In this document: piece by piece, positions 45,111 to 57,563 of the stretch | Numbering within the stretch: position 1 is the stretch's first letter | Layout: the number at the start of each line of letters is the position of its first letter | Source of the DNA: Acephala macrosclerotiorum | Taxonomy: Eukaryota; Ascomycota; Leotiomycetes; Helotiales; Mollisiaceae | DNA length: 64,000 nt | Assembly (NCBI GenBank): GCA_014904845.1 | Contig: MU119349.1 | Span: 1 to 64,000, forward strand | Direction of reading: 5' to 3' | Made by a program: the position numbers and the translations under genes | Notes under the pieces: generated by a model | Seen by the model: the letters and a program-made list of their open reading frames with translations, nothing else | Told to the model about the DNA's origin: nothing | Database searches by the model: none

Positions 45111-46203
45111 ATTTTAGAGCCGAATTTGGAGCAAGGAGAAGGAAGTAGGATCATTGGAAGAGTATTTGCAAAGTCGGGTTATGATTTGGATGAGGTGTGA
45201 GGTAGACTCTGTTGGCGTTGGAAAAGAATGGGAAAATAAAGCATGCATATATCAGAGAACTTTGTTTATAGAATCCAACGGAATGGCGTTAGGGTGTGAA
45301 TAGACCAGTACTCATTGCAGGCTTTAGTTTTTTCTATTTTCTCCTGCAGCCCGAGAGTAGAACACCTTGATTAGGCAAGTGCCTGAAGCAGCATGCTGCT
45401 GCTCCTATGCAACATACTCTTCTGCCTTCCGCCCCACTTAAGAGTTCCCCCGTAGACCTCTGCAGAGCAAGAAGGACAACACTGCTGTTTGTTGGTCCTG
45501 ACTCTGACTTCCTGCCTGACGTTTTTGATTGTTTTCGAGTCCTACTTGGATACCGTTATGCCTTCAATTCTTCTGAGTAGCTGTCTGCGTGAAAAACTCT
45601 GCCCAGCAAGGACTGTCCTTTCCGTTGTTTTTGACTCTGTATCTCTGCATTACTTCCTCAATCCTTCTTGAAATCAAGTCAGTCTTCTTCCCCTTATCAC
45701 CTTGAAGAACCCCAACACGAGTATCCCTAACTCCTTGCCTCTGACGACCATCAACTTCATAGCCCGTCCCAACCTGTGGTATTTGAAAAGACTTGGATAG
45801 ATGTGTTCAATCTCTCGGCATCCTCCGAGCCAGCGCTCAGCACAGCCCAAATTTTTTGAATACTTTCCCAATTCCATGTTTCCCTCCAAACATCGATCTC
45901 ACAAATTCAAGGAGTCAACTAGAATATTGAAGAGAATCTTATTAGTAATTGACAAGGTCTTATCTACATATACGCCTTCTTGCTCTCATCGCAGCAGTCC
46001 AAACGCCATTCCCCATAACCCAACATGCCGGGCATCCATCCAAGTACACAATATGTACAACGCACAAAACCAGCAATTTGGTCATAAACGCCGTCCCATC
46101 CATTCAAAGTTTCACGAACCACCAAACCCATGCTATGCAATCAAGTCACTCTTGCTTTTCAGCCCTGTATGCCTAAAGGGAAAATGTAATGTGGTATCCA
46201 GCT
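45111..46203. other. convergent 3' intergenic region, 1.1 kb
   Basis: This lies between the BADH stop and the CHS7 stop. It is AT-rich with short unsupported frames and no repeats. Both 3' UTRs lie here. Confidence 0.45.
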
Positions 46204-47322
46204 TTAGTAGGCAAAACCTCCATAATTGGAGTTTCGCGCTTGTTGGGGATGAGCGTACATTCCGCTAGAGTAATCGGTGTCTTGATAGATTGTATTTCGG
46301 CGCTCGTCTTCGGGGAGGAGCTCTTTGACTTCCCAGTTATTGAGTTTGGTACCAACGGAGAATTCGAGATCTTCGCGGGTGATGGAGTCCCAGTACTGTG
46401 TTCGTTAGCTTTAACCTCTCTGAAATGAACGGGATTGGGAGGGACAAACCTTGTAGACCATCATGACAGCCAAGAGGTTGCAGATTGTAGCAAAGAAAAG
46501 TCCGTCGAGGTAGTGCTGGACAGCATTGCAGATTGTGTTGCTGAAAGCGTAGAGGATAACTTGTCCAATGACAAAGAAGAAGGCACCGAATGCAAGGTCT
46601 CCTAATGGCCAGCGTTCTTGTAGAGTGTTGACTACCAGAATGACTTGCATAATGAAATAAATCAACAAGGCAATCCCGGAAACTAGGTATAGCACAACGA
46701 AAAGACCGATTGTCTTTGTGGGTCCAAGACCAGCCCAAGACTTGAAAGTGGCAAGTGAGACCAAGCCCGTAATGATGAACATAGCAAAACTGACTGTGCG
46801 GAGGAGCCAGACCGATATCGTTGTGCCATCTTCGTATAACTGGAATCCTACGAATCCGTTGATGAGAAGAGAGACGCAGAGGGCTGAGACGAGACCGCTT
46901 TGAACGGCTGCGAAATATGGGTATGCTCCACTTCCAGGAGGGACAACGCCAGAGTCAAGAACTAGTGACGCGAAGGTAAGGAGCATGTAGACGTAGAAGA
47001 AGAAGGTGATTTCTTTGCGACCTATTTATAGCAATGTCAGATCTATATTCTAAACATGAATAAACCGAATTGAGGGTAGCATACCAACAGCAGTGAACTT
47101 GCTTCGGACATGCAAGATCATTATAACAGTCATGATGAGTGCGACGATATGCATAAATGACGCTGCTCCTTGGAAGATGATCGTGTTGGCTAATTCGATG
47201 TTTCGCGCATAGCAGTCTGCTTCAATCCCATGCGACCCAGCAATGTGCGAGATAGCACCCACGAGAGAACATAATGGCACCGACGTCTGCTCGCAGATCG
47301 TATTGAAGTCTCCGAACCCCAT
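46204..47322 (-). CDS. CHS7: chitin synthase export chaperone Chs7
   Basis: Exons 47322-47085, 47021-46450 and 46395-46204 give 333 aa. The introns (63 and 54 bp; donors GTATGC and GTTTGT) are in phase. Chs7 is an ER membrane chaperone required for export of chitin synthase III. The N-terminus [20 protein letters not shown] is characteristic. About seven hydrophobic segments follow, for example [76 protein letters not shown] and [20 protein letters not shown]. The conserved [20 protein letters not shown] precedes the last segment. The cytosolic tail [20 protein letters not shown] is also typical. Convergent with the BADH gene; no functional link is implied. Confidence 0.93.
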
Positions 47323-50300
47323 CTTGCCCTCCTGTGTGGTACTGTATCGATGTTTTCAAGTGATGTTGGTGTGCAGAGGCTGTGCTACTCTGGCGAGGGA
47401 GATGTTGTCGTCGCGGCGAATTAAATTTAGGAATGTTGTAGAAGTGAATGTGTTGATAGCGATTGTAATGCTCCTTCTACCAAGTGAATGGAGGTGGAGA
47501 TGCGGTGGGAGGTTTGATAAGAGTAAGTTGGTTGTGGTTGAAAAGGAGAGGCTCTAAACAAACAGGTCCCCTACAATAGGCTTGGCGGCCGTTGCTACCA
47601 AGGCTAGCGGATTTTGCAACACGAGCAACCGGATCATGTGACTGTTGAGAAAACTAAGTGAAAGTTCTTTATTACTCTACGAACATGAACGAAACGTTGA
47701 ATTTTATTAACAGGAGTTACTCGTGGAACTCTTCAGCCACGAGTTCCTGCCATGAATGTAGAAGTACCCGTGGAAGACATAGTCACGTGTTAAATGTGAG
47801 ACTTGAGCTTATCTGAGGCAGGGATTGATAGATATATTTTTGAGTTGAGCATTCACTATATTGTAATATGAAGTAGAAGTCGTGTATTCGATGCAAGTTT
47901 CCTGATATTAGTGAATCTCTGCTACCAAACTCATCTAGACCTTCCCTTACCTTTAGAAGTATCTTGTTTCGCAAATTCTATCCACGCTTCGATCTATTGG
48001 GAAGATATAATTTAAGACAGAGTTACTGATATCAGATATGGTGTCTATCTGCGAGACCATTAGGCCCAGGTGCTTTGAAGAGCTTCCCTAGCCATCACCG
48101 CCCTTTGCTTGCACATGCCAAAATCATAAGGCTCGATGCGTACACCAGTAGGGATCATGAAGTCCAAGACTTCAAGACATGCCGAATGAAGGCCTCCTGA
48201 AAATATGCAGGACTTAGAAGCGCTGTGCTTCATTTTTTAGGCAGAAGTATCTCGAGGCAACGTACGCAAGTGGGAGCTGTTGTATGCGAATTGATGAAAC
48301 TGCTATCCAATACGCAATCCACTAAAGCCGACTTTGAGCCTGCAGATCAGGCTTTGGAATTCAGAGACAAAATACGGTGTGCATTCAACGCCCGAGCAAA
48401 AGGCTTCATGAAATATGTGGCCGGATATGCGCCAATTGATCAGTTGATGGCCAGGAAGTGCCTTGACATTTGAAATTATTACAAAGTGCGCCTTTGAGAT
48501 GTACAAGTAACAACATGAGGGGTTGATAAAGCGGGAATTTGCATTGACTTGAATGCAATATATACCAGGGGTTGATATGGCTGGTCGTCTACTACAGCGC
48601 CTGCCCATGTTCTCTCCAAATGGGATGTGTAAGAAACTCGCAAGGAAAGAAGCGCTGATCACTCAAGTCGATATGGCAGGAGCAAGAAAAAGAATCGAGG
48701 TCTGTTTGCATCTGACTTCTGGCTGCCTCTGCCCGGTGTTTCGACACCATGTTGATAAGCCTCGGTGACAAGCTAAATGGAGCAGGATCGTATAACGCGA
48801 TGAGAGAGGCAGGTCGGGCACTTTCGAGAAAGGAAAAGCAAGAAAGCAAGAGATTGATGGCGAATCATCTCTTGCCGTTGAGACATCGGATTGTGCGGGC
48901 GGAAGACCTTGGGAGCAGGCATATCAGCATGGCTGCATGCGACGTTGAACGAACACGGCTGACACTCTTGCAGTTATTTCGTGCTGACTTCGTGCTCCTC
49001 CCTGACGTGGACTTTTAGAAATGTATGGATATCGCATGACCGGATGGTGGTGCCAGATGAATGTCAAGTCTTTTGTGGGTGGTGTGAAGCTGGTGAGATT
49101 TGCCGGAAAGACAGCTGAGGGCATCTGATCCGAGACCAGGTGTTCTTTCGCCCTTCCAGGCATCCCGAATTGATTTCGGCGGTGGCGTACGAATTACGGA
49201 GCTGGTTTGGGCGAGGTAACGCTTCGGTTTGGCGGTGTTCAGATTTCATCACGAATAGACGATCTCGACCCTGGTGATGAGGGGTGGAGGTGGAAGTGGG
49301 AGGAGAAGACGGGAAGCCTTGGCTCCAGCCTTGGACGGCAAAAAGGGGTCCGCAAACGAGTCATCAGCAAAACGCCCATTTACACAACCTCGAAACCTAT
49401 CTATTCTTTTTCCGGCACATGATGTTTCGCGTTTCTTGACCTAAACACTCTGTAAGATAGTTTAGCTCGGAGTAAGATTGGGCTTGGGGATTCGCGTTTG
49501 TTCTGCAGCGAATCCTTGAATTATTGCCTTCCTCCTGCCCATCCTGGTCGTGTTGATGCTCTCATTTGTCCCGTCCGCAAAGGCTGGTGAAGCTCCAAGC
49601 TTACCGGGTCACGAAAGTTCGAAATTCCACGCGCTAATCAACGGCGTTTGTGGTTGTGGCGCTCTGCGTGGTGGTGGAGACTGCAGCTCATCAATTTTGG
49701 CCACACCACCACTTGATTGCTTTGTTATTGGTATGTGCGAAGTTCGAAACGATACACCGAACGAGGAACTCTGGAACCTGGCATCAAATGGATCGCAGAT
49801 GATCTGGCATCCAGCCTTGTTTAGATCGAGTTAATGATAGGGACTGTACTTGTGCAGTGCGCACCTGGGTCTCGTATACAGACTTTGCCCAATATTTCTG
49901 CCGGCAACGCACAATCAGATCCACCCCTGAGTCTTCTATTTGAGGGTGATTCGAGGTGAAGATTCGGATATTGAAGATGCAAGTGAGCCGAAACCAACCC
50001 TCACCAGGACCCATGATAGATGATCCATCATCCATATTGGCGCTTTGTGAGCTGCGCTGCGCCGTAGACACTACTGCGGCCAGGAAGTGAGAACAGAACA
50101 GCGAAGGAGAGGAGACGACGTTAGCTGCTCAACGTGATACATTCATGTGTGGCTGTCGGCGTTGATGAGCCTCCTGATGCCCCCTGTCCCATTCTCATCG
50201 TTGCTCAGCATTCCTTGAGCAGCCACAAGCCAGCAGCTGAAGCCGGAGGCCTGAGGGTCACATAGTGAGCCAGCCGTATGAGACTGGCTGGTGAACCGTG

Positions 50301-53300
50301 GACCGCGGTTGACGATCAAATCAAACCAACGAGTAGCAGCACCCGAAGGGGGATGGAATTTGCCTTGATATTCCGGTCCAGTTCCCGAGCCAACGGCACA
50401 GGCGGAATCGTGTCTTTCCAGGTCATCATCGTCAGTGCCTACGACAAGACCTCAGGGACACGAAGGGTTGACAAGGCGGCGGCAGGCTATCCGCTTGCAA
50501 CTGCAAGCGTGCTCAACAAGTTGTATGCAACGAGAAACGATCATTACTGGACCGTTCTGACTCAGACGACCAGTGACCAGCGGGACGTCGAGTTGAGGAG
50601 TGCTTCCGTGATCCTGTTTCCATTTCCACTGCATTCCCAAGTAAGTGCAGCCGTGATAGAGAAGCGCCCCCTGATGTGATACAGAGTGTGCCTTGGCTGC
50701 TGCAGCTGTTCACCGGTCACCGCCTATTTAGACTCTTTTGGGCGTCCAGCCTCGCCGACTCGGCGTGTTTCTGCCGGTCTCTAAGAATGTTTCTTGTGAT
50801 ATCTCGAACGAACAAAAAACAGTGACTCAGTAGCGAGTGATACATATCATATTATGCATTGCAACCCGGCCTCGCACATCATGCGATACTCTGGCAACAA
50901 ACCTTCCTACTAGCGATACGGTTGATACGCATCGGCGATCAGGAGCAGCTTGAAGCCTTGAACGATACATGGCAGGAAAAGTTTCATTACTAGCATCTTC
51001 ATCCCACCACTATCGCCACACCGCGCTTGCTAACAGGCTCCTCCGCTCCACGAAACCAGTCCCGGAGACCGTAAAACTTTGACGCTCAGGTCGTAACCAT
51101 CTCATGCCTTTCGCCTTGCCAAGCGTAGGAACCAACACCATGGTGTCTGGACGCCAATGTGTTTTATGCACCGCACCCTCGTCACGAGATGCTTCTAGAT
51201 GGCAAAATGTACCAGCAACCAATGCTGTGGCCAAGATCCACGAAGGCACCAGCATCATCAAGATTGATAGCCTAGTGCTCTGGCGGTTTCCAGCCGAAAG
51301 GATCACTCTCGACACTACGAGTACCACTGCGTCGTGCGTTTGTCCTAAGACTCTAGGACTCGCATGATTCAGTCTGGCGCTTCAGCACTAAATGTGGGAC
51401 GAATTACATCCTGCTCTCGTGCGCTTCTTGGAAAAGAAACCATGGGTCTAGAAATGCTACTTCGTATGAAGAGCGACGAGGGGCGTCTCGAGGAAGATTA
51501 TTTTCAATCACCCCACCAGATGCTCGGGCTCCTTGCAGCGTAGCGCCCCTTCTTCTCCACCTTCTTTTTTGTCCTGCAAGCCTGCAAATAGATATCACGA
51601 GGTGCCAGTGTACAGAGCAGTTTGTACCCCAAGTCATTCCGCCCAGCGATTGCGATTACGATCTTCAGCCGGATGAAGTCGAAACATCGCGAAGACCAAG
51701 GACATTGATTGGCCACCCGAGGCCAAGCAGCCTTCATCAGAGACCACGATCATCATGTTGAATCGTCGCTTGGGCCGTGGACATTGATTTGCTTCTATTT
51801 CCACCGACGGCTAATAGGTTTGAGACCCAAACGATGTTCGGAAAGGCATGACCCCCAAGCAAAAAGTGATATCGACTACAGCCACTCCTAGGACGTTTCT
51901 CCGATTATTTCGTCTCAATAATCGAGTCTCATTAAGTATAAGTTACTTAATCTACCAGCTGCAGATGCACCAGACCGACCAGGAAACTAGGGCTCGTTCT
52001 CTGCTGCTTTGCCTCCCCTAGGTTTCTGAAGGCATCTGAGAGATCGACGTAGATGAAATTCTCTTCCTTGTATCATGGATTGGCCATTGGTAGAGGCATA
52101 CGCCACGGAAAGCTGGATATCAGAAATGCCCGTCTCTTAAAGCATCAGCTTGATTCATTGCCATCCGAGAGCACTGCAACGCACACGCCAGATGTCACTC
52201 TTACGCGTAGATGAGTCTTTTATTACCTCTTGATGATGAAGGGAGTTGCTTTGCCGACGCCCATCTTACTCGATGTCGAACTCTGCCTCCATCCAGCTGC
52301 TGAATGTGGTCGTAGCCTACTGTCAGATCGTCCTCTGTGGTCCATGAGAAGCGAACATCCGCAGCAGGCTACCCAGCCCCTAAACTTCTGCTGCTTGACC
52401 GAGCATAAGATGACCCCTCCGAAGGGATGCGTTCTAGAAGTGCAATCCCAACGCCGAAACAGAACTGTTTCTGCTTGGCCGTGGCCATGAAGTGTGTGAT
52501 GATTGATTGTACGGAAGTGTGGAGCACTGGAGTCAGAAAAGGATCCAAGAGTAACTCCATCGCCCAGGATATAGGACCCAGCACGTCAAACCGACATCAG
52601 ATATTTCTCACATGTCGACTCAATAATACCACCCTTTGATCCTAGCGGCACTCCAGTTCGGTATCACTTTGAATGTCCTTACAGCGATGCGAACAGGCCA
52701 ACTGTAATTGGCTCTGGTGTCTCCGGCGCCCGCGACACCACCATGCGGCCATCATGCTGCCGCATTAATTATTGTACGCCAGAGCAAGAGCCAAAGCCAG
52801 CCAGGCTACCACTCGCTGCGATTGTCGTTTTCTAGTTCCGTTCTCCACTGCAGTAAGTAAACTGTGAACCTGCCTGAGCCTTGTTTTCCCGGCTCGACGA
52901 GGCAAAGGCAAGCTGGCAGACGGTGTTGCGATTCGTTGTTTTCTCCGCGTGCATGTCCGTGTCCCAGACTCTCTTTCCCCTCTTCCGCCCTCTCATCCAA
53001 TCCCCTTCCAGCTCGAAACCTCCAGCTTGGTGAGAGAGTCAAGTACAGCCACTGTCCCAGACCAGGCAAGACCCGTTCCTTTCCAAACGGAACGCGCATC
53101 CATTTCTCAATAATCTTGTCTTCCCTCCACGCGCTCCACCAGGCAGGAGATTGCACTACTCCGCGACTGGAACGCCAACGACTGCCCCCGTCTCGTCTCT
53201 GGCCTCACCTCATTTTGTCCGCCTGGCTTCCTTGTCGGAGCATGCCTTGCCATGCCATGCCGACTGTGCTTGCTTTGCTGATTCCTTAGCATCGCCGCGA

Positions 53301-54814
53301 TATGAGTTTTCAGTTTTGCCATTCCCTCCACGCAACGCAGCGCGCACGGCACACAGCGTCGGATTGGGATTGGACTAGATTGCTGGCTGCTCGGTGGCAC
53401 GCTGGCGATTATTGGTTTGCGAGACTCCAAAGACAGGCGGACGGTGGTGGAGTGACTGGCATTCAGCGCAGGGCAGCGCTGTTACTGGGCCAAATAATAC
53501 CTAGCACATATACACATACACATAACACAGCGCACCGTCGTGAGCGTGATTCCGGTGAGTTGCACCCATGGTCGGCTGGTCTGGCGATTGCGGACGCCTT
53601 CCTCGCTTAGGAAAGGGGGCGTCTGTATCAAGGTATGGTTCCGTATCAAGCTCCTCTCTCCAAACGCGACTACTCGTACTCATGCTCCATCGCCTGCCGT
53701 GAATGGAAATGGTGTAGGAAGATACTTTCGGACCCTAGACGGGTCGGTTTATTGGAATCGCTATTATTTTATTAATCGCTCTTGCTCTTGCAGTGACGGT
53801 ACGAGCTCACTCCGTTCGTGTTTGGGTGCACCACCACGGCCTGCCTGTCGTAATGGTTCATTTCTCATCCTGGCCCCCATTTTTCTCGCTGGCGCGTCTC
53901 CCTGGAAGCCCTTTCACAAACTCTGGAATCCCAGACTCCCGTTACTTCCAGGCTAGACCTGCTGCTCCTCCCACTCGAGCCACTCCCTGTCCCAGTAGAG
54001 CAGTCCCCGTCACTCACCAGCCAGCTTCCAGCACCAGCCCAGCAGCCAGTGCCCCCCCGGTCCCATCCCAGTCCACACTTTCACTTTCTGGGTGTCTCTG
54101 CCCTTCTCAGAACATCCCTGTATGCAAGCCCTCAGCCTACTGGTCATCCTTCAGTCGGCGGCCTGTGACATCAACCGGACCTTGAACGACTTCTTTGAGA
54201 TCAGCCTCCACTTTGCAACATTATTCACCATTGCCTTTTCACTCCTGTCTGGAACCAAACCAAATTGCAAGGCCATCTTCAGGTTATTCGTCATTCCTCG
54301 CCTGTCTGTTCTGCGCTTTCCCCTACCAAATAATTTGCTGTCCGTTACCGCTTCTGTTTTGGGTTAGCCGAATTCAAGTCGATTCCTAGGTACCTTTAAT
54401 TCACCACACAGCTCCCTCAAAACCACAATACAAAGGACTGATTCTCTCAACCTTGTCCCCGTGTATCATTCACTCAAACCTTCGACCCGGACAATCTATA
54501 CGCGGGTGCTTCTCGAAAACATTCTACAATTCCAGCTGATACGTCTTTGAGTATCGGCACATTCCTCCATGGCTCTCCGGTGATAGAGGTCGACTCAAGG
54601 CGAACCATCTCGCAAATCAAGAAGGGGAACGGGAAATCGGAGTGCTGGAAGCTCTGGGTAGACAATTGTTTCGGTTGTTGAACTTGCCCCAAAGTTGCTA
54701 TTGTCTTGGGAAGCGGATTCGGTACACTTCACCACGTTCCAAGGCCTTCCTATTGTGTAGCCCTCCCACGATATCTCCATTATTAACTCGACTACACCTA
54801 CAAGTACTTCCTCC
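47323..54814. other. 7.5-kb stretch with no supportable gene
   Basis: Short frames occur throughout on both strands, without recognisable motifs or joinable exons. Plus-strand pieces at 48749-49018 and 50278-50679 look mildly protein-like but match nothing. From about 52.8 kb to the next start codon, the plus strand is pyrimidine-rich (CT-rich runs, CCAGCC repeats near 54020-54070), as in fungal promoters and long 5' leaders. A CA/TA microsatellite lies near 53506-53525. It probably holds the CHS7 promoter at the left and a very long regulatory region or leader of the cyclin gene at the right. No transposon or RNA gene was recognised. Confidence 0.45.
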
Positions 54815-56819
54815 ATGTATCGAACTTCTTCAAAACCTGCCCCTCTCGATTTTCTTTTACCCTCCGCACACTCGAGTTACGACATCGACCGGAGGAAAGA
54901 TATTGGACTTGCCCATCCACTACCACAACTCACACCTATCTACTTCGAGGCTCCAAATAGCGGGCTTCGAACTCCTCCTGCGGACGAGATGGCGACTACC
55001 TACCAAAATCGACAATACAACCCATACCCAGATGGTCGAGGAGATGCTGCATATCCTCCCTCGGGAGCTTCTGTGAGCAGTTATGGTGGACCATACTCTG
55101 GTTCGAGCATGCAAAGCAGATCATATTCTACTTCAAATCAATCAGCTTCAGCTTCTACATTACGAAGAGAAGTCCAAGGCTCCCATCCTCTACCGCTCCA
55201 ACCACAGAGCCCCGCCCCAGGAAATCGATCAAATACTCTAGCTCCGCCAGATGACCAACCCCGCAGAAAGAGTGCCAACGGTGATATAATCCGACCGAAT
55301 TTACATATTCCGGCTTCGATCAGCGAGGATGGTGGCAGTCTGGCCGAGTTTGCAGCTCAGGTATCTTGCCCAAGCCAGTACTTTGCGGCAGTTTACTAAC
55401 TAATTTTCAGATCACTTGTTTATTCTGGTTTGAGTCGACCGAGACCCTCAAAAAGGCCGAGGGCCTTCTACCATCTTCATCACCGATCAAGCGACTCGAG
55501 AGAGAGGCACTCCCTTCGAGCGGCTTCAGGAAATGGGTGGTGACTATACTTTCAACAACACAAGTAACCGACAACGTCATTATCCTAGCTTTATTATTCA
55601 TCTACCGATTGAAGACGAGCAATCCGGCTGTGAAGGGAAGAAGTGGGAGCGAGTACCGACTTTTGACGGTGGCTTTGATGCTAGGCAACAAGTGTATGTT
55701 TATTTTCGGTTTTCCTGACGAATTTTGCTAATAATCGCAGTCTTGGATGACAATACCTACACGAACAAGACCTGGGCCGAAGTCTCCGGTATTTCCGTTA
55801 CCGAGATTCATGTCATGGAAGTCGAATTCTTGAGCAATATGAGATACAGTCTCTTGGCATCAGAAAAGCAGTGGGCGGAATGGCACCAGAAGCTGAGGAA
55901 GTTCAAGATTTACTGCGAACGAGCCGCGAACGCTCCTCTCCCACCGGTCCTTTCCCAGCAACTCCCGGCACCAAATATCCAATCGACCCTCCCATCACCC
56001 CCTTCTATGCAACCTTCACCGCCTCAGCATACCTACCCATCTAGCTCCGGTCTCATGAACGGTCACCACTACCCATCTCCTCTTTCTCAAGCTCCTTTGT
56101 CTTCGCCGTTGTCCAGCATGCCAGAGCTGGATTTCAGGGAATACAGCCGAAAGCGAAGCTACGATGGCGAGGCCGAGGAACCCGTTGCGAAGAGAGTCAC
56201 GAGACCACCAACGACCCAAAGTCAATATGTACCCAGCCTTCCACCTGCGCGATCCGATGCTCCAAGATTGCCGGTTCCAAATTTGACAATCTCAACCAGC
56301 CAACCCCCTATGTTCAATGGTTACAACTCGGTTTCAAGCATGGCTGCAAATGTCCCGCTCCTGCCTCCTCCAAATGGGAGAGCGATGTCGACCGCGTACC
56401 CCTCGACACCATCCTCTTGGGGACCTCAGCTACCTATGCTCACTCCAACTGGACCACCACCTGTCAACAATGGTTACACTACTCCTTCTCGTCGTACCAG
56501 TCCGGGCTCCGTTCATGATCTTCTGTCTTATGGCTCGTCTCCAGTATCAGGCAACTACCCAAATCACACCCCTGGTCACATCTCGCCATCCGTCTTCCTC
56601 CAACAGCGTTCTTCACCGTACAAGCCTGTCCGACATGTCAACACACTTCTCTATCCTCCCCCCTCCGCATCGATGCATGACTACTCAGTCAACGCTGATC
56701 AGATGCACTATCAGCCTTTGGGAAAGCGAAACGACTATCGATCTGGTGTTGTACCCGACTACGCTCCTCACCCATCTTATCACTATCCAGTCCTTCCTCA
56801 GCCGAACTTTCACGCATAA
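54815..56819 (+). CDS. CLG1: Clg1-type (Pho80/Pcl-like) cyclin
   Basis: Exons 54815-55360, 55411-55693 and 55741-56819 give 635 aa, all in phase. These cyclins partner Pho85-type kinases and act in nutrient and stress signalling. The disordered N-terminus includes SGLRTPPADEMATTYQNRQY. The cyclin box spans about residues 176-310: EFAAQITCLFWFESTETLKK, then SGFRKWVVTILSTTQVTDNV, ALLFIYRLK and YRLLTVALMLGNKFLDDNTY, followed by NKTWAEVSGISVTEIHVMEV, EFLSNMRYSLL and EWHQKLRKFKIYCE. The second half is Pro/Ser-rich, with PSPPQHTYPSSSG and a basic patch KRSYDGEAEEPVAKRVTR. I chose the ATG at 54815 because LRTPPAD lies upstream of the internal ATG at 54989. The upstream 7.5 kb is gene-free. Confidence 0.87.
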
Positions 56820-57563
56820 TGGTCCTTTTTTTTGTTTTACCTCATTCGCATGGAGACGATTGCATTACAAGAACGAATAGAGCATTTCATTTTCCCTGTC
56901 TTAAAAGAAAGTCGAGCTCCTCGAGGAGAACTCGCATATTTGCATCTGCAGGCGTTATTTTGCAGCGAACCCAAAAAGAGGAGCGTCGCTAGTATACCAA
57001 TGCATGGCAAGGTGTTTCGGGCGTTTTTTGTCGATGCTAGGGAAGCTCGACTTGTTTGTATTGCATTTTTTTTTTCTGGCTTTCCAATAGCGGAGGCTTT
57101 GGGCGTCGGCTCTACTACAGTGTGCGAGTGAGTTTGGTGTGATAACGTACCTGGGGATGGAACGAGCGTTGAGTTGTGGCGGAAAGCTAGTGATTACGGT
57201 CTTTTAGACTGCAGACAGTCGCCAAATGGACTCACTATACTGCCAACCCTTGATTTTGAAGTCGTGAATTGCCCTTTGACTTGCCATAATGATTCTTTCT
57301 CAGACTTCAGCAGCCTTCAACCTCGCCAAACTGAAAAGGGGCTAGCTTCACGTGACCATATCCCCAGTCTCTGAGCCTCGGCCCGCGAACAGATCCCGAC
57401 GGAGTACATTAATCGGGGAGTCAGCTTATTGCCGAACTACGTACCTTTCAAGTCTCACAAGGACTCTCAGTCACAATAATCATGCATCATTCAAACCCTC
57501 ATTAAATTCTCCTTTCTTGACTCATTCTACAACGATGTGACTCCCACCGCACCCCTCTACGTC
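56820..57563. other. intergenic after the cyclin gene
   Basis: This contains the cyclin 3' UTR and the promoter of the thioesterase gene. Short T-runs occur near 57064-57076. No gene is seen. Confidence 0.45.

Noticed and set aside
50278..50679. 133-codon plus-strand frame in the large gap
   Set aside because: Isolated, no motif, no exon partner, and the opposite strand is also open.
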